Made by a program: the position numbers and the translations under genes. Positions 25,058 to 33,115 of a stretch of 64,000 bases of DNA are shown here, piece by piece. Each line of letters opens with the position of its first letter. The stretch's first letter is position 1. Source of the stretch: Arthrobacter sp. MSA 4-2. GTDB lineage: Bacteria > Actinomycetota > Actinomycetes > Actinomycetales > Micrococcaceae. The notes below the pieces were generated by a model. The model had not been told where the DNA came from, made no database searches, and saw nothing but the letters and a program-made list of their open reading frames with translations. The stretch spans positions 62,001-126,000 of the forward strand of contig NZ_JAEKGC010000011.1 in the NCBI RefSeq assembly GCF_016405885.1, in the 5' to 3' direction.

Positions 25058-26566
25058 ATGAATGGGAACGTCCAACCGCCGGTGCTCCGCGTGACCGGCC
25101 TCGCCAAGGCCTTCTTCGGGGTGCCGGTGCTCCAGGAGGTGGGCCTCGAGCTGCGCGCCGGGGAAGTCCACGGTCTCGTCGGCGAGAACGGGGCCGGCAA
25201 GTCGACGCTGATGAAACTGCTGGCCGGGGTCTACCAGCGCGACGCCGGAACCATCGAGATCGACGGGGAGCCGGTGGAGTTCCACCACCCCACCCAGGCC
25301 CACCTCGCGGGCCTGTCCACGGTGTTCCAGGAGTTCAACCTGCTTCCCGACCGCACCGTGGCGGAGAACATCTACCTGGGCCGGGAGCCGCGCCGGGGCC
25401 TCCTCGTCGACACGAAGGCGATGAACCTCAGGACGGCCGAACTGCTCGACCAGCTCGGCATCGGCAACATCCGGCCCACCGCGGCGGTCAGCTCCCTGTC
25501 GGTGGCCCAGCAGCAGATCGTCGAGATCGCCAAGGCCGTCAGCTACGACGCCCGCATCATCTCCATGGACGAACCCACCGCAGCCCTCGCCGGCGCGGAG
25601 GTCGAACTCCTCTACGCCATCGTGCGCCGCCTGAAGGAACGCGGAACGGCCATCCTCTATGTCTCCCACCGGCTCAAGGAGATTTTCGATCTCTGCGACA
25701 CCATCACGGTGCTCAAGGACGGGCGGATCGTCGGTACCCAGCCGGCCGCCGAACTGAACGACGCCTCCCTCGTGCGCATGATGGTCGGCCGTCCCATCTC
25801 GGCCTACTACCCGGAGGAACACCCGGGCACCACCGCAGGACGGACCCTGCTGACCATCGAGGGAGGCGGCAACCACCAGCTCGATGCCATCGACCTCGAC
25901 CTGCGGGCCGGGGAGATCGTCGGGGTGGCCGGACTGCAGGGCTCGGGGCGCACCGAGCTGGTCGAGGCGATCTTCGGGGCAGCACCCTTCACCCGCGGCC
26001 GCGTGGAGCTGGACGGCCGGCCCTTCACGGCCACCTCCCCGCGCGAGGCCATTCGGCGGCGCATCGCCCTGATCACCGAGGACCGCAAGGCGCAGGGGCT
26101 GAGCCTGAACCAGTCAATCCTCAACAACGCCCTGGGCGTCATCCGGTCGGTCTTTCCGCGGCGCACCCCCGAGGCGCGCGCGGCGACGCCCGGCATCCTG
26201 TCCTCCCTTGAGGTCGTCGCGCGGGACCTGGACCAGGAGGTGCAGTACCTCTCGGGCGGCAACCAGCAGAAGGTGGTGCTGGCCAAGTGGCTGGCCATCG
26301 ACCCGCTGGTGGTCCTCCTCGACGAACCGACCCGCGGCATCGACGTCGGGGCCAAGCTCGCCGTCTACAACCTCATGCGGGCCCTCGCCGCCGAGGGCCG
26401 GGCGCTGCTCATGGTCTCCAGCGAACTGCCCGAACTGCTGGGCATGAGCAGCCGCATCGTGGTGATGCGCGACGGCAGGATCGCCGGTGGGCTGCCGGTG
26501 GGCGCAAGCGAAGAACAGGTCCTCCAGCTGGCCACCGGGGCCCGGAACGAAACGGCACTTCCATGA
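25058..26566 (+). CDS. CUT2 sugar ABC transporter, ATPase with two ABC domains
   Basis: 502-residue RbsA/MglA-type subunit that powers sugar import. Domain 1 has Walker A GENGAGKST, signature LSVAQQQ and Walker B IISMDEPTAAL. Domain 2 has the usual degenerate P-loop GLQGSGRTEL, signature LSGGNQQK and LLDEPTRGID. GTG 25052 and ATG 25058 are both possible and neither has a ribosome site. It is the first gene of a seven-gene operon, divergent from the ROK repressor, and overlaps the next gene by ATGA. Confidence 0.93.
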   Translation: MNGNVQPPVLRVTGLAKAFFGVPVLQEVGLELRAGEVHGLVGENGAGKSTLMKLLAGVYQRDAGTIEIDGEPVEFHHPTQAHLAGLSTVFQEFNLLPDRTVAENIYLGREPRRGLLVDTKAMNLRTAELLDQLGIGNIRPTAAVSSLSVAQQQIVEIAKAVSYDARIISMDEPTAALAGAEVELLYAIVRRLKERGTAILYVSHRLKEIFDLCDTITVLKDGRIVGTQPAAELNDASLVRMMVGRPISAYYPEEHPGTTAGRTLLTIEGGGNHQLDAIDLDLRAGEIVGVAGLQGSGRTELVEAIFGAAPFTRGRVELDGRPFTATSPREAIRRRIALITEDRKAQGLSLNQSILNNALGVIRSVFPRRTPEARAATPGILSSLEVVARDLDQEVQYLSGGNQQKVVLAKWLAIDPLVVLLDEPTRGIDVGAKLAVYNLMRALAAEGRALLMVSSELPELLGMSSRIVVMRDGRIAGGLPVGASEEQVLQLATGARNETALP

Positions 26567-27579
26567 AAATCACCTCCCGGCTCACCTCGACCCACATCGT
26601 CTACCTCGTGGTGCTGCTGACCGTCATCGCCGGCACCATCCTCGTGGCCGCCGCCGGGCGCAGCTTCTTCAGCGCCGGCAACATCTCCTCGATCCTCACG
26701 GGCACCAGCGTCCTCGGCTTCATCGCCATCGGCCAGACCCTGGTGATCCTCGTGGGAAGCCTCGATCTCTCCGTGCCCTACGTGGTGAGCCTGAGCAGCC
26801 TGCTCGCGGCGGGGATCATGGCCAACCAGCCGGCCAATATCCTCCCCGGCGTCCTCGTGGCGCTCGCGGTGGCTGCGGTCATCGGCCTCATCAACGGGCT
26901 CGTGGTCTCCGGACTGAAGGTCCACGGCTTCGTCGCCACCCTGGGCACGGGCCTGATCATCAGCGGATATCTGGCCACCAATTACAAGGGCAGCTCCGGG
27001 CAGGCCCCGCTGTCCTTCCGGCTGGTGGGCGCCACCGGCCTCGGACCGGTGCCCATCTCCACCCTGATCATGCTCGCCTGCGCCGCCGTCGTCCTGCTGG
27101 TGCTCGACCGCACCCGGCTCGGGCACTCGATGTACGCCGTAGGGGGCGACATCAACGTGGCCCGCATGTCGGGCATCCGCACCAGCACCCCCATCATCGC
27201 CGCCCACATCATCTGCTCCGTCCTGGCCGGCATGGCGGGACTGCTGCTGGCGGCGCGGCTCGGGGTGGGCAGCCCCACCATCGGTAGCCAGGGCGGCTAC
27301 GACCTGCTCTCCATCGCCGCCGTCGTCCTCGGCGGCACCCTGCTGGCCGGTGGAAAAGGATCACTCGTGGGAACCCTCGGAGGCGTCCTGATCTTCGCGA
27401 TGATCGACAACATCATGAGCGTTCTGCAGATCAACCCCTTCCTCAAGGATGTGGTGCGCGGCATCGTCATCGTCGCCGCCGTCGCGGTCTACGCCGGACG
27501 CCGCGTGGTCAGCCGGACCGCCCGCTTCGACGACACCCCGCAGGAAACCGTGTCGACCCGGCAGGAAGTCGGCGCATGA
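26563..27579 (+). CDS. CUT2 sugar ABC transporter permease 1
   Basis: 338 residues, about ten membrane helices (BPD_transp_2/RbsC family). FIAIGQTLVILVGSLDLSVPYVVSLSSLLAAGI carries the family's DLSVG-like block and NGLVVSGLKVHGFVATLGT the conserved loop. The start ATG overlaps the ATPase stop (ATGA) and the end overlaps permease 2 the same way, so translation is coupled. Two different permeases suggest a heterodimeric channel. Confidence 0.92.
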   Translation: MKITSRLTSTHIVYLVVLLTVIAGTILVAAAGRSFFSAGNISSILTGTSVLGFIAIGQTLVILVGSLDLSVPYVVSLSSLLAAGIMANQPANILPGVLVALAVAAVIGLINGLVVSGLKVHGFVATLGTGLIISGYLATNYKGSSGQAPLSFRLVGATGLGPVPISTLIMLACAAVVLLVLDRTRLGHSMYAVGGDINVARMSGIRTSTPIIAAHIICSVLAGMAGLLLAARLGVGSPTIGSQGGYDLLSIAAVVLGGTLLAGGKGSLVGTLGGVLIFAMIDNIMSVLQINPFLKDVVRGIVIVAAVAVYAGRRVVSRTARFDDTPQETVSTRQEVGA

Positions 27580-28673
27580 GCACCCTCACCCCGGACCGGA
27601 AGGCCGAACTGCGGCGCGACCGCTCACCCCGGAAGGACCGCCTGCTGCGCGGCATGCGTACCCCCGGAGGCGCGGTGTTCATCCTGCTGCTGGCCCTGCT
27701 CGCCGCCGTCATCTTCGTCAACCCCTCCTTCGGCGAGCCCGGCTCCCTGATCCGCTTCATCGGCCGCACCGCACCGATCGCGATCGCCGCGATCGGACAG
27801 TACTTCGTCATCGTCTCGGGCGAATTCGACCTCTCCATGGGATCGGTGGTGACGGCCCAGGTCATCATCGCCGGGAACCTCATCGGACAGGACGACGCGA
27901 AGGTCCTTCCCGTGCTGCTCCTGATGCTGGTCTTCGGCGCGCTCATCGGCCTGATCAACGGCCTCGTGACGACGCTCCTGAAGATCCCAAGCTTCATCGT
28001 CACCCTCGGCATGATGCTCGCCCTGCTGGGCCTGGTGCTCTACTGGACCGGCGGCGCCGCCACGGGAAACCCCGCAGACACCTTCCGCCAGATCGGCCGC
28101 GGGGGCATCGAGAACATTCCGGTGCTCGAGATCCTGCCCTACCCGGTACTGATCCTCCTGGCCATCGCCGCCGGGGCCTTCTGGCTGATGCGCCGGCCCT
28201 ACGGGCGCACCCTGATCGCCGTCGGCGACAACGCCCGCGCCGCGGCCCTCACCGGGGCCCGCGTGTGGTGGATCCGCACCCGCGCCTTCATCCTCTCCTC
28301 GCTCGCCGCCACGGTCGCCGGCATCATCCTGGTCGGCTACGCCGGGGTGCACCCCTCGGTAGGGCGCGGCTACGAGTTCACGGCCATCACCGCCGTCGTC
28401 CTCGGCGGGGTGGTCCTGGGCGGCGGCCGCGGCTGGGTGCTCTCCGCGGCCGCAGGGGCCTTCGCCCTGGAGATGCTCTTCACGCTGCTGAACTTCGCCG
28501 GCGTCGCATCGACCTGGCGGGACACCGTCCAGGGCATCATCATCGTCGCCGCCGTCGCGGCCGGCGCACGCACCTGGGAGCGCCGCCGGCGCGGCGCGTC
28601 CAGCGCCACCCACGACAAGCAGACACCAATTGCACAGCCGCCCGCAGTGGGCACCAATGAGGGAGGAAAATGA
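27576..28673 (+). CDS. CUT2 sugar ABC transporter permease 2
   Basis: 365 residues, RbsC family. GEFDLSMGSVVTAQVIIAGN is the conserved block and NGLVTTLLKIPSFIVTLGMMLAL the cytoplasmic-loop region. It has a charged N-terminal extension of about 30 residues and a hydrophilic C-tail. Coupled to the genes on both sides by 4-nt or shorter overlaps. It pairs with permease 1. Confidence 0.92.
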   Translation: MSTLTPDRKAELRRDRSPRKDRLLRGMRTPGGAVFILLLALLAAVIFVNPSFGEPGSLIRFIGRTAPIAIAAIGQYFVIVSGEFDLSMGSVVTAQVIIAGNLIGQDDAKVLPVLLLMLVFGALIGLINGLVTTLLKIPSFIVTLGMMLALLGLVLYWTGGAATGNPADTFRQIGRGGIENIPVLEILPYPVLILLAIAAGAFWLMRRPYGRTLIAVGDNARAAALTGARVWWIRTRAFILSSLAATVAGIILVGYAGVHPSVGRGYEFTAITAVVLGGVVLGGGRGWVLSAAAGAFALEMLFTLLNFAGVASTWRDTVQGIIIVAAVAAGARTWERRRRGASSATHDKQTPIAQPPAVGTNEGGK

Positions 28674-29905
28674 TGCGCCGAAGCATCCAATCAAAGGTCA
28701 CGGCGGTCGCAGCGGCAGCGTTGCTCGCCCTGACCGCGTGCACCACCGATCCATCCATCGAGAACCCGCCGGCCGCCGAGACCGAAGGCGGGGAGGCGGC
28801 GGCCACCCCTGCCGAGGAGGGCGGCGACGAATGGTTCGACCAGGCGGCGTTCGATGAGCAGTCCGAGCAGCGCTCGGCCAGCTTCACCGGCGACCCGGAG
28901 CAGCCGTGGCTCCAGTACCTCGAGGGGGAGATGACCGACACCTCCGAGTTCGCGTCCGAGGGCGCCAAGAAGGTGTGCTTCGCCAACGCGTCGATCTCCA
29001 ACCCGTGGCGCCAGACCGGCTGGATCACCATGAACCAGCAGCTCGAGGTGCTCGTGGAGCAGGGGGTGATCTCCGAGATGGAGACCCGGGACGCGCAGGA
29101 CGACGACAACACCCAGATCGCCGACATCGACTACTTCATCGCGGAGGGCGACTGCGACGCGTTCATCATCTCGCCCAACTCCACCGCCGCCATGACCCCG
29201 GCCGTCGAGCGGGCCTGTGAGACCGGGAAGCCCGTGATCGTCTTCGACCGCGGCGTCGAGACCGACTGCGCCACCACCTTCATCCACCCGATCGGCGGTT
29301 TCGCCTGGGGCATCGACACCGCCGAATTCCTTATCGACAACCTCGAGGAGGGCGACAAGGTCGTGGCCCTGCGGATCCTCCCCGGCGTCGACGTGCTCGA
29401 GCAGCGCTGGGCGGCGGCGGAGAAGATCTTCGAGGAGAACGGCATCGAGGCGACCGACTACTTCACCGGGGCCGACCCGACCGAGATCAAGAAGATCATC
29501 TCGGATGAGCTGGCGACCGGCGACGTGCAGGGCGTGTGGATGGACGCCGGCGACGGCGCCGTCGCGGCCATCGAAGCCTTCGAGGACGCCGGCAAGGACT
29601 ACCCGGTCATGACCGGGGAGGACGAGATGAGCTTCCTGCGCAAGTGGGAGGAGACGGGGCTGACCGGACTCGCGCCCGTCTACTCCAACTTCCAGTGGCG
29701 CACCCCGCTGCTGGCCGTCGAGAAGATCTTCGCCGGCGAGGAAGTGCCCAAGGAGTGGGTGCTCCCGCAGACCCCCATCCCCGAAGAGGAACGGGCCGAC
29801 TTCCTTGCCTCGAACGAGGGCATGCCGGACGGCCACTACGCCAAGTTCGGCGGCACCGACCTCCCGGGCTACCCCGAGGTGTGGCAGGAACGCCAGATCC
29901 CGTAA
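28673..29905 (+). CDS. Sugar ABC transporter substrate-binding lipoprotein
   Basis: 410-residue exported lipoprotein: signal helix VTAVAAAALLALTAC with the lipobox Cys, an acidic 45-residue linker, then a periplasmic-binding-protein type I fold (AFIISPNSTAAMTPAVERACETGKPVIVFDRGVETD). It is longer than classical RbsB (about 300 residues). ATG 28673 lies 6 nt after GGGAGG; ATG 28670 is directly upstream and closer. It is last in the transporter group but followed by the catabolic genes 33 nt on. Confidence 0.9.
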   Translation: MRRSIQSKVTAVAAAALLALTACTTDPSIENPPAAETEGGEAAATPAEEGGDEWFDQAAFDEQSEQRSASFTGDPEQPWLQYLEGEMTDTSEFASEGAKKVCFANASISNPWRQTGWITMNQQLEVLVEQGVISEMETRDAQDDDNTQIADIDYFIAEGDCDAFIISPNSTAAMTPAVERACETGKPVIVFDRGVETDCATTFIHPIGGFAWGIDTAEFLIDNLEEGDKVVALRILPGVDVLEQRWAAAEKIFEENGIEATDYFTGADPTEIKKIISDELATGDVQGVWMDAGDGAVAAIEAFEDAGKDYPVMTGEDEMSFLRKWEETGLTGLAPVYSNFQWRTPLLAVEKIFAGEEVPKEWVLPQTPIPEEERADFLASNEGMPDGHYAKFGGTDLPGYPEVWQERQIP

Positions 29906-29938
29906 CCGGCCGGCAGCACGTTCAGGAGGCAGGGCAGC

Positions 29939-30796
29939 ATGCACCGCAGCATCGGCGTCAACACCTGGGTGTGGGAATCCCCGCTCACCGACGCCACCCT
30001 GCCTCCGCTGCTTGCCCGCATCGCCGCCATGGGCTTCGATGCGGTCGAGCTGCCCCTCGAGAACGCCGGGGACCTCACCGCGGAGGTGGTGCGGGCCGCC
30101 CTGGGCGGGCTGCAGCCCTTCGTGGTCGGGGCGATGGCCCCGGGCCGGGACCTCGTCTCGGCCGGGGAGCCCGTGATCGCCGAAACCCAGGACTACCTCC
30201 GCGAGTGCATCGCCCTGGCCCGGGACATCGGTGCCGGGGCGGTGTGCGGGCCGTTCTACTCCTCCACCGGCCGTGTCTGGCGGATGGATGAGGCGGCGCG
30301 GCGGGACGCCTACGCCCAGCTGCGCCGGAACCTGGCCCCGCTGGCCGAGGAGGCCGTGGAGGCCGGCGTCGTGCTGGGAATCGAACCCCTCAACCGGTAC
30401 GAGACCTCCCTGCTCAACACCACCGCCCAGGCGCTGGAGGCGCTCGGGCCGCTGCTCGGCCGGGGCGTGGGCCTGGCCCTGGACACCTACCATCTGGGCA
30501 TTGAGGAGCGCTCCTCGGCGGACGCCATCCGCGCCGCCGGGGAGCACCTGGTGCACCTGCAGGTCTGCGGCAACGACCGGGGCGCCCCGGGCGGTGACCA
30601 GACCGACTGGACCGGCATCTTCACGGCCCTCGACGCCATCGGCTACCGGGGCGCGGTGAACATCGAAAGCTTTACGGCGGACAACGCCAGCATCGCCACG
30701 GCCGCCTCCATCTGGCGCCCGCTTGCGGAGTCACAGGACGCCCTGGCCCGGGACGGACTGCGGTTCCTGCGCTCGGTCCCCGCCGCCGCCCTCTAA
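29939..30796 (+). CDS. Sugar isomerase/epimerase-family TIM barrel 1
   Basis: 285-residue AP-endonuclease-2/xylose-isomerase-like TIM barrel related to D-tagatose/D-psicose 3-epimerases. Metal-site residues are visible in GIEPLNRYET (Glu), ALDTYHLG (Asp), HLQVCGNDRG (His) and NIESF (Glu). The start has AGGAGGCAGG 8 nt upstream. It precedes a Gfo/Idh/MocA dehydrogenase and a second TIM barrel, so besides epimerisation it might carry out elimination or hydration of a keto-sugar, as reported for enzymes of this fold. Confidence 0.88.
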   Translation: MHRSIGVNTWVWESPLTDATLPPLLARIAAMGFDAVELPLENAGDLTAEVVRAALGGLQPFVVGAMAPGRDLVSAGEPVIAETQDYLRECIALARDIGAGAVCGPFYSSTGRVWRMDEAARRDAYAQLRRNLAPLAEEAVEAGVVLGIEPLNRYETSLLNTTAQALEALGPLLGRGVGLALDTYHLGIEERSSADAIRAAGEHLVHLQVCGNDRGAPGGDQTDWTGIFTALDAIGYRGAVNIESFTADNASIATAASIWRPLAESQDALARDGLRFLRSVPAAAL

Positions 30797-30808
30797 GGAG
30801 ATCCCTAC

Positions 30809-31981
30809 ATGACCACCACCGTTCCTGCACCCGCCCCTTCCCCGTCCGACGTTTCGGCGGACCCCCTGGGGGTGGCGGTCCTCGGCTATTCCTTCATGGG
30901 CAAGGCCCACTCCAACGCGTGGCGCAATGTGAACGCCTTCTACCCCTCGCCGCGGGTCGCCCAGAAGGTGCTGGTGGGCCGGGATCCGGCGCAGGTGCGG
31001 GAGGCCGCGCGGCAGTTCGGCTGGGAGGAGAGCGCCACCGACTGGCGCTCCGTCCTTGAGCGGGACGACATCGCCATCGTTGACATCTGCACTCCCGGGC
31101 ACCTCCACGCCGAGCTCGCCATCGCCGCCCTGGAAGCGGGCAAGCACGTCCTCGTGGAGAAGCCGCTGGCGAACTCCGTGCCGGAGGCCGCGCTGATGGC
31201 GGCGACCGCGGTGGAGGCCCGCTCCCGCGGCGTGCAGTCGATGGTCGCCTTCAACTACCGCCGGCTGCCGGCGCTCGCCCTGGCCCGTAAGCTCATCGCC
31301 GAAGGCCGGCTCGGGGAGGTCAGGCAGGTGCGCCTGAGCTACCTTCAGGACTGGCTTTCGGACGAGGGCGCCCCGATGTCCTGGCGCCTGCGCAGGGAAA
31401 CCGCCGGCTCCGGCGCCCTCGGCGACCTCGCCTCCCACGCCGTCGACCAGCTGCTGTTCCTCCTCGGGACGCCCGTCGTCTCGGTGTCAGGAACCGTGAA
31501 CACCTTCGTTTCGACGCGGGAGGGCGGTCACGGACCGGAACCGGTCACCGTCGACGACGCGGCCTGGGCGACGCTGCGGCTGGGCAGCGGCGCCGTGGCC
31601 AGCCTCGAGGTCTCCCGGGTCGCCACCGGCCGGAAGAACGCGCTCCAGATCGAGGTGTTCGGCTCCCGCGGCGGGCTGCGGTTCGACCTGGAGCGGCTCA
31701 ACGAGCTGAGGTTCTTCGACGCCGGAGCCCCGGCCGAGGCCCAGGGGTACAGCACGATCCTCGCCACGGAGCCCTCCCACCCCTACCTCGAAGCGTGGTG
31801 GCCGCCCGGCCACCTACTAGGCTGGGATTCGACGTTCACCAGCCAGGCCGCGGACCTGCTCCGGGCGATCGAGTCCGGGACGACGCCGTCCCCCTCGTTC
31901 GAGGACGGGCTCGCGGTGCAGCGGGTGCTCGAGGCCCTGCAGGTCAGCGCGGCCCAGGGCAGCCGGGCGGTGGACCTGTGA
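30809..31981 (+). CDS. Gfo/Idh/MocA-family oxidoreductase
   Basis: 390-residue NAD(P)-dependent sugar dehydrogenase. The Rossmann motif is VLGYSFMGKAHS, the catalytic Lys is in EKPLAN, and the second conserved block is GSGALGDLASHAVDQLLFLLG with the usual His. AAGGAG lies 7 nt before the ATG. The size and the 'MGKAHS' opening recall sugar C3-dehydrogenases such as levoglucosan dehydrogenase, but no alignment was possible. It sits between two TIM-barrel isomerases in the same operon. Confidence 0.9.
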   Translation: MTTTVPAPAPSPSDVSADPLGVAVLGYSFMGKAHSNAWRNVNAFYPSPRVAQKVLVGRDPAQVREAARQFGWEESATDWRSVLERDDIAIVDICTPGHLHAELAIAALEAGKHVLVEKPLANSVPEAALMAATAVEARSRGVQSMVAFNYRRLPALALARKLIAEGRLGEVRQVRLSYLQDWLSDEGAPMSWRLRRETAGSGALGDLASHAVDQLLFLLGTPVVSVSGTVNTFVSTREGGHGPEPVTVDDAAWATLRLGSGAVASLEVSRVATGRKNALQIEVFGSRGGLRFDLERLNELRFFDAGAPAEAQGYSTILATEPSHPYLEAWWPPGHLLGWDSTFTSQAADLLRAIESGTTPSPSFEDGLAVQRVLEALQVSAAQGSRAVDL

Positions 31982-32030
31982 CGCCGGAGGTCGGGCCCCA
32001 CGCCCGCTTCCCGAACCGAGGAGATGCTTA

Positions 32031-33029
32031 GTGGGACGAAACTACACGCTGTTCACGGGCCAGTGGGCCGACCTGCCCTTCGAGAAGGTGGCCGAACTGG
32101 CCGGCCAGTGGGGGTACGACGGGCTGGAGATCGCCGTCTCCGGGGACCACCTCGACGCCTGGCGGTGGGACGACGACGCCTACATCCAGGACCGGCTGGA
32201 CATCCTCGAACGCAACGGGCTGAAGGTCTGGGCCATTTCGAACCACCTCAAGGGCCAGGCGGTGTGCGATGACCCGATCGACTTCCGGCACGAGGCGATC
32301 GTCGGGCCCAGGGTCTGGGGCGACGGCGACCCCGAGGGCGTGCGCTCCCGGGCCGCCGAGGAGATGAAGCTGACGGCGCGCCTGGCGCAGCGACTCGGCG
32401 TGAAGACCGTCGTGGGTTTCACCGGCTCCTCCATCTGGCAGTACGTCGCGATGTTCCCGCCGGTCTCCGCCGAGGTGATCGAGGCCGGGTACCGGGACTT
32501 CGCCGACCGGTGGAACCCCGTCCTCGATGTGTTCGACGAGTGCGGCGTCCGCTTCGCGCACGAGGTGCATCCGTCGGAGATCGCCTACGACTACTGGAGC
32601 ACCCAGCGCGCCCTGGAGGCCATCGGGCACCGCGAGGCGTTCGGCCTGAACTGGGATCCGAGCCACTTCATGTGGCAGCAGATTGATCCCGTGGGGTTCA
32701 TCTCCGACTTCGCCGACCGGATCTACCACGTGGACTGCAAGGACACAAAGATGCGGATGGGCGGCGGGCGCAACGGCATCCTCTCCTCGCACCTGCCCTG
32801 GGGGGACCAGCGCCGGGGCTGGGACTTCGTCTCGACCGGCCGCGGGGACGTGCCCTGGGAGGCAAGCTTCCGGGCTCTGACGGCCATCGGCTACGACGGG
32901 CCGATCTCGGTGGAGTGGGAAGACGCGGGCATGGACCGCCTGCAGGGCGCCCCTGAGGCGCTGGCCTTCCTGAAGTCCTTCGACTTCGCCCCGTCCGGCG
33001 CCTCCTTCGACGCCGCCTTCAAGCAGTAG
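32031..33029 (+). CDS. Sugar isomerase/epimerase-family TIM barrel 2
   Basis: 332-residue AP-endonuclease-2 fold protein, only distantly like the first one. Likely metal ligands are in HEVHPSEIAYD, NWDPSHFMWQ, YHVDCKDTKM and VEWEDAGMD. It contains a conserved-looking GRNGILSSHLPWGDQRRGWDFVSTGRGD loop. The GTG start has GAGGAG about 6 nt upstream. It is the last gene of the operon, followed by a palindromic repeat. Homologues usually accompany Gfo/Idh/MocA dehydrogenases. Confidence 0.88.
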   Translation: MGRNYTLFTGQWADLPFEKVAELAGQWGYDGLEIAVSGDHLDAWRWDDDAYIQDRLDILERNGLKVWAISNHLKGQAVCDDPIDFRHEAIVGPRVWGDGDPEGVRSRAAEEMKLTARLAQRLGVKTVVGFTGSSIWQYVAMFPPVSAEVIEAGYRDFADRWNPVLDVFDECGVRFAHEVHPSEIAYDYWSTQRALEAIGHREAFGLNWDPSHFMWQQIDPVGFISDFADRIYHVDCKDTKMRMGGGRNGILSSHLPWGDQRRGWDFVSTGRGDVPWEASFRALTAIGYDGPISVEWEDAGMDRLQGAPEALAFLKSFDFAPSGASFDAAFKQ

Positions 33030-33040
33030 CAGGGCCCCGA

Positions 33041-33103
33041 CGCCGAAACTGCAGCTCACCACGCTTTCCCGGGCTCGGAGCGTGGTTATCTGCAGTTTCG
33101 GCG
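33041..33103. repeat. Palindromic intergenic repeat, copy 1
   Basis: Arms 33041-33065 and 33079-33103 match at 23 of 25 positions (CGCCGAAACTGCAG start) around a 13-nt loop. It lies between the convergent sugar operon and poxB and could serve as a terminator for both. Two related copies occur at 35016-35082 and 36257-36319. Confidence 0.85.
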
Positions 33104-33115
33104 GACAGGGAGCGC

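Noticed and set aside
28691-30556. A 621-residue open frame on the minus strand over the sugar operon
   Set aside because: It is the antisense of the binding protein and isomerase genes; composition is a mirror of the real genes and no family is recognised. Long antisense frames are common at this GC content.
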